Of a stretch of DNA of 64,000 nucleotides, positions 1 through 8,803 are shown one piece after another. Each line of letters starts with the position of its first letter. The stretch's first letter is position 1. A program made the translations under genes and the position numbers. The stretch comes from an uncultured Jannaschia sp. (GTDB taxonomy: Bacteria; Pseudomonadota; Alphaproteobacteria; Rhodobacterales; Rhodobacteraceae). The stretch is taken from contig NZ_CANNEZ010000001.1 in NCBI RefSeq assembly GCF_947503795.1, positions 611,001-675,000 of the forward strand. Direction: 5' to 3'. Under the pieces are notes generated by a model, which was given only the letters and a program-made list of their open reading frames with translations, did no database searches and was not told where the DNA came from.

Positions 1-200
1 CCGCGCCCGCCGTGACGGCCAATGTGGTCGGCGCGGACGTGCAGGTGAGCTTCGGCGATCAGGTGGTCATGACCGTTCTCGGCACGACCGACACGGCCGC
101 GGTGCTGGCCGCGATCGAGGTGATCGACGGGACCTCGGCGGCGGCCATGCCGACCGCCACGGCCTTTGCGCCGCCAGCGCCGGTCCTGCCGCTCCCCTGA
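1..200 (+). CDS. C-terminal fragment of an unidentified acidic protein
   Basis: The reading frame is open from the left edge and stops at 198-200, so this is the 3' end of a gene that starts outside the window. The visible 60-odd residues are acidic and hydrophobic with no Lys or Arg. They contain a beta-like stretch (VQVSFGDQVVMTVLG) followed by an Ala/Pro-rich tail. This resembles the end of hemolysin-type (RTX) secreted proteins, whose last segment often reads 'D..I.FG.GD.L.L.G'. That assignment is only a resemblance. A GTG at position 12 is in frame but need not be a start. A strong hairpin follows at 226-253. Confidence 0.4.
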   Translation, partial: APAVTANVVGADVQVSFGDQVVMTVLGTTDTAAVLAAIEVIDGTSAAAMPTATAFAPPAPVLPLP

Positions 201-225
201 CGGCCCGATCTCTGCTGCGCAGTCC

Positions 226-253
226 ACGCCCCCGGCCCATATGCCGGGGGCGT
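226..253 (+). terminator. Hairpin terminator after the left-edge gene
   Basis: A perfect 11-bp inverted repeat (226-236 with 243-253) is closed by a six-base loop (CCATAT). It lies 26 bases after the stop codon of the left-edge gene and ahead of the DUF3072 gene. There is no clear T-run, so it may act as a weak terminator or as a 3' stabilising hairpin. Confidence 0.6.
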
Positions 254-318
254 CGTGCGTTCGGGAACCGTCTGTCGCGCGGAACGTTACCGGAACATCC
301 ACATCCGAGGAGGATCCG

Positions 319-540
319 ATGACGCAGATGACCGACACCCCGAAGCAGGACGCGCCCGGCAACGCGGACAAGGATCCCGACGATTGGGTCACCGGCGACG
401 AGGCGATGACCGGCGCGCAGGCCAGCTATCTCAAGACGCTGTCGGAAGAGGCGGGCGAGCCGTTCGATCCGGGTCTCAGCAAGGCCGATGCGTCCAAGCG
501 GATCGACGCGCTGCAGGCCGAGACGGGGCGCGGCGCCTGA
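319..540 (+). CDS. DUF3072 domain small protein
   Basis: This is a 73-residue hydrophilic protein. The core GAQASYLKTLSEEAGEPFD followed by KADASKRIDALQ matches the DUF3072 family, found in many bacteria and of unknown function. The N-terminal third is acidic and probably disordered. The ATG at 319 is chosen because GAGGAGG at 307-313 sits six bases upstream; an in-frame extension back to 166 has no such site. It is followed after about 200 bases by the hsp20 gene, and the two may share stress expression, but nothing in the sequence proves that. Confidence 0.8.
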   Translation: MTQMTDTPKQDAPGNADKDPDDWVTGDEAMTGAQASYLKTLSEEAGEPFDPGLSKADASKRIDALQAETGRGA

Positions 541-619
541 CAGCCGGCCCGCGTAGCGGGGTCGGTGGGCGATGTCCTGCCGACCCGTCCGCCACCGGTC
601 CGCGGGGGCAGCGACGCCC

Positions 620-648
620 CTTGAACGCGCGCCTTCCGGTTCCCAGAT
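620..648 (+). promoter_or_regulatory. Possible heat-shock sigma (RpoH) promoter for hsp20
   Basis: CTTGAA at 620-625 and CCCAGAT at 642-648, 16 bases apart, resemble the -35 (CTTGAA) and -10 (CCCCAT-like) elements of sigma-32 promoters. Transcription would start near 655, just before the folded leader of the hsp20 gene. The -10 match is imperfect, so this is an inference from position and partial motif. Confidence 0.4.
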
Positions 649-655
649 CAGTCGC

Positions 656-742
656 GTCGGAGGCCGGTTCCGGGTCCGACGTCGAACGCCCCGTCCGCGC
701 ATCGGAGGGGCACAACCTGTATCGCTTCACGTGAGGATGCAC
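656..742 (+). promoter_or_regulatory. ROSE-like RNA thermometer in the hsp20 leader
   Basis: The leader folds into three consecutive hairpins. Hairpin 1 pairs 656-661 with 675-680. Hairpin 2 pairs 688-692 with 707-711 and 694-697 with 703-706, with G693 bulged. Hairpin 3 holds the Shine-Dalgarno AGGA (734-737) against UCGCU (722-726) with G724 bulged, and extends outward through 718-721 with 738-741. A pyrimidine-rich UYGCU pairing with AGGA around a bulged G just before the start is the hallmark of ROSE elements, which control small heat-shock genes in alpha- and gammaproteobacteria. Heat would melt the last hairpin and free the ribosome site. The fold was derived by hand. Confidence 0.65.
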
Positions 743-1210
743 ATGCGTACCTATGATTTCACCCCGCTCTACCGTGCCAGCGTCGGTTTCGACCGCATGG
801 CCAATCTCGTCGACCGCGCCATGACGGCGGATACGGCGACGACCTATCCCCCCTACAATATCGAGAAGCTGGGCGACGACGCCTACCGCATCTCCATCGC
901 CGTCGCGGGCTTCACCGCCGACGATCTGAACATCGAGGCGCGGGAAAACGCGCTGACGATCACCGCCAAGAAGGCGGGCGAGACCGATGGCCGCACCTAC
1001 CTGCATCGCGGCATCGCGACGCGCGCCTTCGAGAAGACCTTCCAGCTGGCCGATCATGTCCATGTGACCGGCGCCAGCCATGCCGACGGCATGCTGCATG
1101 TCGAGCTGGAGCGTCAGGTGCCCGAGGCGCTCAAGCCGCGCCGCATCGAGATCGCGCCCGGAGCCAAGTCCGACGCGATCGAAGGGACGTCCGAGACCGT
1201 CGAGGTGTAA
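743..1210 (+). CDS. Small heat-shock protein, Hsp20/IbpA family
   Basis: This is a 155-residue small heat-shock protein, an ATP-independent holdase that keeps unfolding proteins soluble in the cytoplasm. The N-terminus [19 protein letters not shown] is typical of the IbpA/HspH group of alphaproteobacteria. The alpha-crystallin domain spans about residues 35-125 ([20 protein letters not shown] onward, ending in a VELERQVPE beta strand). ATG 743 is preferred over ATG 737 because AGGA at 734-737 is correctly spaced for 743, whereas 737 overlaps that site. It appears to be a single-gene unit with a possible RpoH promoter, a ROSE-like leader and a strong terminator. Confidence 0.93.
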   Translation: MRTYDFTPLYRASVGFDRMANLVDRAMTADTATTYPPYNIEKLGDDAYRISIAVAGFTADDLNIEARENALTITAKKAGETDGRTYLHRGIATRAFEKTFQLADHVHVTGASHADGMLHVELERQVPEALKPRRIEIAPGAKSDAIEGTSETVEV

Positions 1211-1246
1211 TCCTTCCCCGAGACTGTGCCTTGAGGTTACGGACCG

Positions 1247-1279
1247 GCGCGCGCCCCCAGACGGGGGCGCGCGCTTTTT
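1247..1279 (+). terminator. Intrinsic terminator of hsp20
   Basis: A perfect 12-bp GC stem (1247-1258 with 1263-1274) carries the four-base loop AGAC and is followed at once by TTTTT (1275-1279). It ends the hsp20 transcript and separates it from the convergent gene at 1287-1772. Confidence 0.93.
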
Positions 1280-1286
1280 CATGGGA

Positions 1287-1772
1287 TCAGGTGCGGCGGA
1301 GCATCTGCATCACGGCGACCATGACGATCCCGTAGACGACGTGCCCGACCAGCGCGACCCAGGTGATCCCCGTAAAGTTCAGGAAGAACGGCAGGCCCGC
1401 GATCGCGGTGATGCCGCCGATGGCGAAGACCCAGAGGCCGAAGCCGTAGATCGCCGACGGGACGAACCAGTGCATGTCGCCCACGATCCGCGTCCAGACC
1501 GGCTTGAAGATGAACAGCCATCCGATCGGGTAGCCGATCAGGCCGACGAGATAGAAATGCACGAAATAGCCCGCGAAGTCGCCATTGGGCAGGCCGAACG
1601 TGCCCAGGAGACTCTTGGCCAGGCCATGCGGCGACAGGTTCGCAAAGCCGAGCCCCGGACTGATGAGCTGCCCCCAGAGATCGAAGGCGCAGGTTGCGAC
1701 GAACCCGGATATGAACATCAGCCCGAGGGTCTGCGCGTTCAGCCCCGGCCGGGCAGGTGTGGTGTCGGTCAT
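1287..1772 (-). CDS. Four-helix membrane protein of unknown function
   Basis: This 161-residue protein has four likely membrane segments (about residues 14-32, 68-90, 102-126 and 134-156) and a short polar N-terminus. It is rich in Gly, Phe and Trp with scattered His residues ([19 protein letters not shown]). I do not recognise a named family with certainty; YagU-like DUF1440 proteins are a loose possibility. The ATG at 1772 follows a GGAG-type site on the minus strand; an in-frame extension upstream lacks one. It lies 117 bases downstream of the gene at 1890-2756 on the same strand. Confidence 0.75.
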   Translation of the reverse strand: MTDTTPARPGLNAQTLGLMFISGFVATCAFDLWGQLISPGLGFANLSPHGLAKSLLGTFGLPNGDFAGYFVHFYLVGLIGYPIGWLFIFKPVWTRIVGDMHWFVPSAIYGFGLWVFAIGGITAIAGLPFFLNFTGITWVALVGHVVYGIVMVAVMQMLRRT

Positions 1773-1889
1773 GTCGTGCTCCGTGTGTTGCTGCGATCCG
1801 GGTGTGACACGTTGTCCCGCCGCGTGGCGACACACGTTCACCCCACGCGGCCTCACGAGATCGGGGGCAAATGTTTCAGTCGTTCGGCG

Positions 1890-2756
1890 TCAGAACCACT
1901 GGCCCGGCTCCATCAACCCGAGATCCATCATCTGCTGCGCCCGCCATTCGAAGCGGACCGATCCGTCCCAGCGAAAGCCCTTGATCGCGGCGCGCGAGCC
2001 GGGGTTCGTGGCCAGAGCCTTGGCCGCCCTGAAGGATGCGACCGTGGCCGTCATCGAATGGTGCCACGGGCAGGCATAGGTATTCATCTCCTCGACCGAA
2101 AGCGTGTGGTCGGGCCGCAGCACAAGGTCGGGCCGCGCCCGGAACAGCGCCGCACGGTCGATGCGGCGGCGGTCGGCCGGGACATGCTCGTCGAACCGCC
2201 AGCGCAGACCGCCGAAGAAGTCGAGCTGCCGCTCCTTCGGGCCGCTGTCGTCGTGGCTGTCGCGGCGGAGCGCGAAATACCCCGCCTCGTCCATCCATGC
2301 ATCCTCGCGGTCCACGCCGACGGACCCTTCGTCGAGCGTGCCGCCATAGAGATCGATGACGAAGCACAGGATCGCGTCGCGCCGTTCCTCGGTGCAGAAG
2401 GCCATCGCCTCGCCGATCCGGCGTGTCTCGGCAAACGGATGGAACAGGTATTCGGCGTTGTAGGCATAGCCCGTCCAGGCCCCCGCCGGTCGCGCCCGGA
2501 TCAGCGCGTTGACGCAGACCGTGGTCATCGCCGTCGGGCGGCGATCCAGCGAGAGGCGGTGAACCCCCTCCGGCAGCGGATCGGGCAGGGCGATCCCGGG
2601 GGGCACGGCCAGCACGATTGCCCCGAACCCCGCTGCGAGGTGATGCTGGATCGTACTTCCGATCTCGACCTCGTCCTCGCAGATCAGCATCAGCGCGGGG
2701 CCGGCCCCCAGCGCGCCGCCGCGCGCGGCGAGATCCTCGATCGAGGTGAAGTCCAT
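1890..2756 (-). CDS. Possible family 2-like glycosyltransferase
   Basis: This is a 288-residue soluble protein. Near the N-terminus, [20 protein letters not shown] resembles the 'N/E-E..I...V.YHL..G' opening of the Glyco_tranf_2_4 group of GT-A fold enzymes. The central [12 protein letters not shown] would supply the acidic metal-binding site. Later parts ([28 protein letters not shown]) are conserved-looking but not diagnostic to me. The start at 2756 begins [14 protein letters not shown]. The frame extends upstream into miaB antisense and is rejected there. It is divergent from miaB with 123 bases between. Substrate and pathway are unknown. Confidence 0.5.
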   Translation of the reverse strand: MDFTSIEDLAARGGALGAGPALMLICEDEVEIGSTIQHHLAAGFGAIVLAVPPGIALPDPLPEGVHRLSLDRRPTAMTTVCVNALIRARPAGAWTGYAYNAEYLFHPFAETRRIGEAMAFCTEERRDAILCFVIDLYGGTLDEGSVGVDREDAWMDEAGYFALRRDSHDDSGPKERQLDFFGGLRWRFDEHVPADRRRIDRAALFRARPDLVLRPDHTLSVEEMNTYACPWHHSMTATVASFRAAKALATNPGSRAAIKGFRWDGSVRFEWRAQQMMDLGLMEPGQWF

Positions 2757-2879
2757 GCGGCCCGTCCCGTGTTTCGCGGCACATTCGTGCAAGCCCCGCC
2801 CCCGCGCAACACCCCCGCGTTGTGGGCCGGGCCGCGCTGCGCTATTGCCGCCACGCATGCCCGCCCCCGGAGATCCGTG

Positions 2880-4199
2880 ATGACCGCGCCGAAGAAGCTG
2901 CACGTCAAGACCTATGGCTGTCAGATGAATGTCTATGACAGCGAACGCATGGCCGAGGCGCTGGCCCCGTCCGGCTACGAGGTGACGGACCGGCCCGAAG
3001 ATGCGGACCTGATCCTGCTGAACACCTGCCACATCCGCGAGAAGGCCGCCGAGAAGGTCTATTCCGACCTCGGCCGCCTGCGCCCGCTACGGGACGCAAA
3101 GCCCGGCCTCAAGATCGGCGTCGCGGGCTGCGTGGCTCAGGCCGAGGGCGCCGAGATCGTGGCCCGCCAGCCGCTCGTCGACCTCGTGGTCGGGCCGCAG
3201 ACCTATCACCGCCTGCCGGACATGGTGCGCGCGGTCGAGGGCGGGGCGACCGCCATCGACACGGACATGCCCGAGGAGGACAAGTTCGACCACCTGCCCA
3301 CGATGCGCACGCCCTCCGCACGGCCGAGCGCCTTCCTGACCGTGCAAGAGGGTTGCGACAAGTTCTGCGCCTTCTGCGTCGTGCCCTACACGCGCGGGGC
3401 CGAGGTCTCGCGCCCCGTGGACCGGCTTCTGGGCGAGGCGCGGGCCCTCGTGGCGCGCGGCGCCCGCGAGATCACGCTCTTGGGCCAGAACGTCAACGGC
3501 TACCACGGCGACGGGCCCGGCGGCGTCTGGAGCCTTGCCCGCCTGATCCGCGCGTTGGCGGGGATCGACGGGCTGGACCGCATCCGCTTCACGACCTCGC
3601 ACCCGAACGACATGACGGATGACCTGATCGCGGCCCATGGCGAGGTGCCCGAGCTGATGCCTTACCTGCATCTGCCGGTGCAGTCGGGCTCGGACCGGAT
3701 CCTGAAGGCGATGAACCGCAAGCATACGGCCGCGAGCTACGTCGCCATCGTCGAGCGCCTGCGCGCCGCGCGGCCGGATCTCGCGCTGTCGGGGGATTTC
3801 ATCGTGGGCTTCCCTGGCGAGACTGAAGCCGATTTCGAGGCGACGCTCGATCTGGTGCGGCGCGTGCGCTACGCCGCCGCCTACACCTTCCGCTACTCGG
3901 CGCGGCCGGGCACACCCGCCGCCGAGAAGGACGCGCCCGAGCAGACCGTCGCCGTCGAGCGTCTGCACCGGCTCCAGGCCCTGATCGCCGAACAGCAGGC
4001 CGAGGCGCAGGCCGCGATGGTAGGCCGCGAGACGACGGTCCTGTTCGAGAAGGCGGGCCGCGAGCCGGGCCAGTTGGTCGGCAAGTCCGAGCACCTGATG
4101 GCCGTCCATGCCGACGCGCCGGACGCACTGCTGGGGCGGATTGCCCGCGTGCGGATCACCGAATCGAAGGCGAATTCACTGGCGGCGGTCCTCGTCTGA
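2880..4199 (+). CDS. miaB: tRNA-2-methylthio-N6-isopentenyladenosine synthase MiaB
   Basis: This 439-residue radical-SAM methylthiotransferase adds the 2-methylthio group to i6A37 of tRNAs reading UNN codons. The N-terminal MTTase domain carries the three auxiliary-cluster cysteines C14 (YGCQMN), C50 (NTCHIRE) and C84 (AGCVAQAE). The radical-SAM triad is C159, C163 and C166 (GCDKFCAFC). A TRAM RNA-binding domain occupies roughly the last 65 residues. ATG 2880 has GGAG seven bases upstream. It opens the classical miaB-phoH-ybeY-corC-lnt block, here separated from phoH by three small exported proteins. Confidence 0.96.
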   Translation: MTAPKKLHVKTYGCQMNVYDSERMAEALAPSGYEVTDRPEDADLILLNTCHIREKAAEKVYSDLGRLRPLRDAKPGLKIGVAGCVAQAEGAEIVARQPLVDLVVGPQTYHRLPDMVRAVEGGATAIDTDMPEEDKFDHLPTMRTPSARPSAFLTVQEGCDKFCAFCVVPYTRGAEVSRPVDRLLGEARALVARGAREITLLGQNVNGYHGDGPGGVWSLARLIRALAGIDGLDRIRFTTSHPNDMTDDLIAAHGEVPELMPYLHLPVQSGSDRILKAMNRKHTAASYVAIVERLRAARPDLALSGDFIVGFPGETEADFEATLDLVRRVRYAAAYTFRYSARPGTPAAEKDAPEQTVAVERLHRLQALIAEQQAEAQAAMVGRETTVLFEKAGREPGQLVGKSEHLMAVHADAPDALLGRIARVRITESKANSLAAVLV

Positions 4200-4393
4200 C
4201 CTGCTCGGGGCCCGCGCCGCGTCGCGGGTTCGGAACCAATCGACGCCCGACGGCGGCAGCGTTTCGCAGATTGCGGGTTGATTAACGTTTTGTTCACACA
4301 TTGCTTTCCCGGCTCGGCGAAGGCGGCCATAGTCGAACCGTTCTGTCTTGGTCCGCCCTGCCGGCGGCCTGTATCCCGTTCGGAGTCTGCCCC

Positions 4394-4738
4394 ATGTCCG
4401 TCTGTTTTCCCGTTCCCACCCTCGCCGCGGCCATCGGTGCGCTGTGCCTGTCTTTCGCCGCCGCGCCGCAGGCCGGGGCGACGGGCCATGCCCGTGCGGC
4501 AAAGGCCCCCGTCTCGATCCAGGTCAGCTGCGCGCGCTACGCCCTGCCGGGCGTGATCTGGGACCGCCCGATGGGTGTGTTCCTCGATGACCTGACGAAG
4601 GCGGGCTACAGCTCGGACCGGGCCTGGGCGATCGGAAACCGGATCTGCCGCGACGAGCGCTATGTCGGCAACACTGCCGCGATGGGGCAGGCGATGCAGT
4701 ACATCCTCGCGACCGAGCCGCCGCTGCGCCGCCGTTGA
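4394..4738 (+). CDS. Small exported protein of unknown function
   Basis: This 114-residue protein has a clear signal peptide (hydrophobic residues about 8-24, cleavage likely after the AAPQAGA region). The mature part has two cysteines (VSCARYALPG and NRICRDERYVG) that could form a disulfide in the periplasm. I recognise no named domain. The ATG at 4394 begins the signal peptide. An AT-rich stretch (4277-4310) upstream is a plausible promoter region. It sits between miaB and a pair of related exported proteins. Confidence 0.7.
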   Translation: MSVCFPVPTLAAAIGALCLSFAAAPQAGATGHARAAKAPVSIQVSCARYALPGVIWDRPMGVFLDDLTKAGYSSDRAWAIGNRICRDERYVGNTAAMGQAMQYILATEPPLRRR

Positions 4739-4884
4739 TTCCGGCGCATGCGACGGGTTTTGGGGTTTGCACCCCCGGCATCTTTGCTAGTGTTTCCCAA
4801 GGGCCGCCTGCCAGCGCCCGGTATCTGCCGGATCTGCCGAAGGCTCGTGCCCGTGACCCAGGGTTTCACAAGGGGGGCCGCCGC

Positions 4885-5241
4885 GTGTCTCGTCACGGAT
4901 CTTCAACCATCAGGACGGTCGCCGCCGTTCTCGTCGCCGCCGTCGCGACGCTCACGGCCCCGGCATCCGCACAGAATGTCGGCGACGTGGGCCAGGACGG
5001 CAGCGGCAATGTCTGGACCTTCATGCCCGGCCCCAACGGCGAAGGCATCTGGCGGCGGGGCCGCATCGCGCCCGGCGGCACCGAACGGCGCATCCTCGCG
5101 GAACGCTACACCCCGACGATCTGGATCGATCCGGACGGGTGCGAGCACTGGGTCATGGATGACGGTGTCGAGGGATACATGACGCCGCATCTGCGCGGCA
5201 ACGGCAGGCCCGTCTGCGCCGGCGCGCCGAAGGGGCATTGA
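4885..5241 (+). CDS. Exported protein with a 'DGC..W..DDG.EGY' domain
   Basis: This 118-residue protein starts at GTG 4885, supported by a G-rich ribosome site at 4871-4877. A signal peptide ends near ASA-Q (residue about 29). The C-terminal 40 residues read IWIDPDGCEHWVMDDGVEGY with a second Cys near the end (RPVC), which suggests one disulfide. The same module recurs in the next gene, only two bases downstream. In Rhodobacteraceae a similar segment precedes OmpA-type domains (from memory, unchecked), so this may be a stand-alone form of a cell-envelope module. Function is unknown. Confidence 0.75.
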   Translation: MSRHGSSTIRTVAAVLVAAVATLTAPASAQNVGDVGQDGSGNVWTFMPGPNGEGIWRRGRIAPGGTERRILAERYTPTIWIDPDGCEHWVMDDGVEGYMTPHLRGNGRPVCAGAPKGH

Positions 5242-5243
5242 GC

Positions 5244-5555
5244 ATGAAGACCACGCATTTCCTCGGGCTCGCCGCCTGTATCGGCGTCCTCGCCGCCTGC
5301 GACACCGACAACAGCCGCGACAAGACGGTCGATGGCCAGCTGATCGGCCGCTCCTCGCTGCAGGAGCTGACGCCCGGCATCTGGGTCGATCCGCGCGGCT
5401 GCCAGGCCTGGCTGATTGACGACGGGGTCGAAGGCTACCTGTCGACGCGCTACGACCCACAAACCGGCCTCCCTGTTTGCAACGAAGCCGTGGCACCCCC
5501 GGAATACGTGACCGGCCCGTTTCGGGCGGGTTCGGATATCAACGACCCGATTTGA
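5244..5555 (+). CDS. Lipoprotein paralogue with the same 'DGC..W..DDG' domain
   Basis: This 103-residue protein has a lipoprotein signal: hydrophobic residues 6-18 followed by the lipobox L16-A17-A18-C19. The core IWVDPRGCQAWLIDDGVEGY followed by LPVC closely matches the upstream gene. The two genes are therefore tandem paralogues, one with a cleaved signal peptide and one lipid-anchored. The genes are two bases apart and surely cotranscribed. No enzymatic motif is visible; an envelope or binding role is a guess. Confidence 0.78.
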   Translation: MKTTHFLGLAACIGVLAACDTDNSRDKTVDGQLIGRSSLQELTPGIWVDPRGCQAWLIDDGVEGYLSTRYDPQTGLPVCNEAVAPPEYVTGPFRAGSDINDPI

Positions 5556-5677
5556 TCATGCGCCGGACGCCTGAAATCGGGGCCGCGGCGGAGACGTCGC
5601 GGCCCTGTCACGTTCGGGGTATCGGATCGCGGCGCGACACCCCATATCACCAGCCTGCCCCTGACGAGGAATGACAT

Positions 5678-6705
<1,028 letters not shown>

Positions 6706-6709
<4 letters not shown>

Positions 6710-7071
6710 TCGGCGCGCTGGTCGCCGGCGCCATCGCGGCGATCTGGGCCGCGGTCCATGTCGTGATCGGCGGGCGCCAGGTGGCACGCCCCCTGCGCGA
6801 GGATCGTACCCTGCCGCCGATCGTCCGAGAGACGATGTGGATGTGCTGGCACATGGTGACGGCGGCGCTCGTCTCGATGGCGGCGCTGCTCCTCTGGGGC
6901 GGCTGGTCGGGCCGGGCGGATCTGGTGCTGGCCGGGACGCTGCTTGCGGCGGCCGTGTCGGTGGCCGGCATTGTGGCGATACCGGTCCTGGGCACGACGA
7001 TCCGCCGCCTGCCGCAAGGCCTGCTCTTCCTGCCCGTCGTGGCCCTGGGCGTACTGGCGCTCGTCGGATGA
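6706..7071 (+). CDS. Small four-helix membrane protein
   Basis: This 121-residue, very hydrophobic protein has about four membrane segments (residues 1-22, 47-66, 72-95, 102-121) and a basic cytoplasmic loop (GRQVARPLREDRTLPP). The start overlaps phoH by ATGA and the end overlaps the next gene by ATGA, so it is translated within the phoH-ybeY operon. I do not recognise the family. Its place between phoH and the RraB-like gene suggests only shared expression. Confidence 0.75.
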
Positions 7072-7409
7072 GCGGGTTCGACCCCGCCGCGCAGGACGCC
7101 GAGACCAAGCGGCAATGGGCTGCGTTCTCGGCCGACCCCCGAATGCCCGCCGCCGCGCGGCTGGATCTGCATTTCGTGCCCGGCCCGGAGGCGGATGCGA
7201 CCGAATTCATCGGCTGGCTCGAGGATCGGGGCTTCGAGATCGAGCATTACGAGGCGGACGAGGACAGCGGCGAGGCCGAGGTGATCGAGGCCCAGACGCC
7301 GACAATGGACCTGACGCTGGACGCGATCCGTGCCGAGGAGGTGCGGACGACCGAGGCCGCGCTCCGCTATGGCTGGGTGCCGACGGGGTGGGGGTTCATG
7401 GTCGAATGA
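7068..7409 (+). CDS. RraB-like ribonuclease E regulator
   Basis: This is a 113-residue acidic protein. The pattern LDLHFVPGPEADATEF then DRGFEIE and a C-terminal ALRYGWVPTGWGF fits the RraB (DUF1260) fold, a ferredoxin-like protein that inhibits RNase E in E. coli. The similarity is from memory of the family pattern, so the exact function is uncertain. It is translationally coupled on both sides (ATGA overlaps with the membrane protein and with ybeY), which fits an RNA-metabolism operon. Confidence 0.6.
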   Translation: MSGFDPAAQDAETKRQWAAFSADPRMPAAARLDLHFVPGPEADATEFIGWLEDRGFEIEHYEADEDSGEAEVIEAQTPTMDLTLDAIRAEEVRTTEAALRYGWVPTGWGFMVE

Positions 7410-7891
7410 GCGTCGATGTGCTTGTCGAGGACCCGCGCTGGACTGATCTGGAGCGGCTGGCTGGTATCGCGGTGCCCGCAGCACTGACGGCCGGCGGCCT
7501 AGACCCCGACGCCCATGAGGTGGCCGTCCTGGGCTGCAACGACGCGCGCATCGCTGACCTCAACGCCGATTTCCGGGGCAAGCCGGTGCCGACCAACGTG
7601 CTGAGTTGGCCGTCGGAGGAGCGTCATCCCGACCGCGCGCCACGCGACCCCGAACTGGGCGATATCGCGATCGCCTTCGAGACCTGCAGGCGCGAGGCGG
7701 AGGCGCAGGGCAAGTCCTTCGACGCCCATGTCACCCATCTTCTGGTGCATGCGGTGCTGCACCTTCTGGGCCACGATCACGAGGATGACGACGAGGCCCG
7801 GCGCATGGAAGCGGCGGAGGTTCGCATCCTAGCCGAATTGGGCCTTCCCGATCCCTATGCAGACGATATATTGAACCCAGTCGGCGGTTGA
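7406..7891 (+). CDS. ybeY: Endoribonuclease / rRNA maturation factor YbeY
   Basis: This 161-residue zinc-dependent endoribonuclease is needed for 16S rRNA 3'-end maturation and 70S quality control. The signature H-x3-H-x5-H is at H115, H119 and H125 (HAVLHLLGHDH). The central TNVLSWPSEE and the ELGDIAIA strand are typical. The start ATG 7406 overlaps the preceding stop. It lies downstream of phoH, its usual partner, and 30 bases before corC. Confidence 0.95.
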   Translation: MSVDVLVEDPRWTDLERLAGIAVPAALTAGGLDPDAHEVAVLGCNDARIADLNADFRGKPVPTNVLSWPSEERHPDRAPRDPELGDIAIAFETCRREAEAQGKSFDAHVTHLLVHAVLHLLGHDHEDDDEARRMEAAEVRILAELGLPDPYADDILNPVGG

Positions 7892-7921
7892 GCCGACCTT
7901 GATGGAGGGCCGACGGGTCCA

Positions 7922-8803
7922 ATGGACAACGACGGATCGTCTAGCGCCGCGCCCGGCGCGCAGGACGACACTCAGAGCGACGCCGAACCCGCCAATATGA
8001 GCGGCCGCCCCGGCTTCTTTGCCCGCGTATTCGGCGGGTTGACCCCCGATCCCCGGAGCGATGCCGACGACGGCGCGGAGGCGGCGACGCCGATGCCGGG
8101 CCTCCTCAACCTGCGTCTCAAGCGGCTGGACGACGTGCTGATCCCGCGCGCCGAAGTCGTGGCCGTGCCCGTCGATATCTCGCTGCCCGATCTGGTGGCA
8201 CGGTTTCGCGACAGCGGCCTGACCCGGATTCCGGTCTTCGAGGGGACGCTGGACGACCCGGTCGGCATGATCCACCTCAAGGATCTGGCGCTGAACCACG
8301 GGTTCAACGGCGACCGCGAGAAGCCCTTCGACATGCGGCCGCTGCTGCGCACCCTGATCTACGCGCCGCCCTCGATGCCGATCGGCGTGCTGCTGACCAA
8401 GATGCAGACCCAGCGCATCCATATGGCGTTGGTGATCGACGAATACGGCGGCGTGGACGGGCTGGTGACGCTCGAGGACCTGATCGAACAGGTGCTGGGC
8501 GAGATCGAGGACGAACACGACCAGGACGAGGGCAAGTTCTGGCGGCAGGAGAAATCCGGCTGCTACCTCGCGATGGCGCGGACGCCCATCGACGACTTCC
8601 AGGACGAGATCGGCTTCAAGCTGGTCGCTCCGGAGGACGAGGAGGAGATCGACACGCTGGGGGGTCTCGTCTTCATGCTCGCCGGACGCGTGCCCGAGCG
8701 GGGCGAGGTCATTCCCCATCCCTCGGGCGCCGAGATCGAGGTGGTCGACGCCGATCCCCGCCGCATCAAGCGCCTGCGCCTTCGGATGCCCGCCGCCGCC
8801 TGA
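7922..8803 (+). CDS. CorC/HlyC-type CBS domain protein
   Basis: This 293-residue cytoplasmic protein has a polar N-terminal tail (about 55 residues), a CBS pair at roughly residues 70-200 (LIPRAEVVAVPVDI; IPVFEGTLDDPVG; VIDEYGGVDGLVTLEDL) and a CorC_HlyC domain at about 215-290. It belongs to the YbeX/CorC group associated with Mg2+/Co2+ efflux and ribosome-linked functions. It overlaps lnt by one base (TGATG), as in the standard ybeZ-ybeY-ybeX-lnt operon. Confidence 0.92.
   Translation: MDNDGSSSAAPGAQDDTQSDAEPANMSGRPGFFARVFGGLTPDPRSDADDGAEAATPMPGLLNLRLKRLDDVLIPRAEVVAVPVDISLPDLVARFRDSGLTRIPVFEGTLDDPVGMIHLKDLALNHGFNGDREKPFDMRPLLRTLIYAPPSMPIGVLLTKMQTQRIHMALVIDEYGGVDGLVTLEDLIEQVLGEIEDEHDQDEGKFWRQEKSGCYLAMARTPIDDFQDEIGFKLVAPEDEEEIDTLGGLVFMLAGRVPERGEVIPHPSGAEIEVVDADPRRIKRLRLRMPAAA

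Noticed and set aside
1080-2879. N-terminal 600-codon extension of miaB
   Set aside because: It crosses the hsp20 terminator and two antisense genes; ATG 2880 has a proper ribosome site and the family length.
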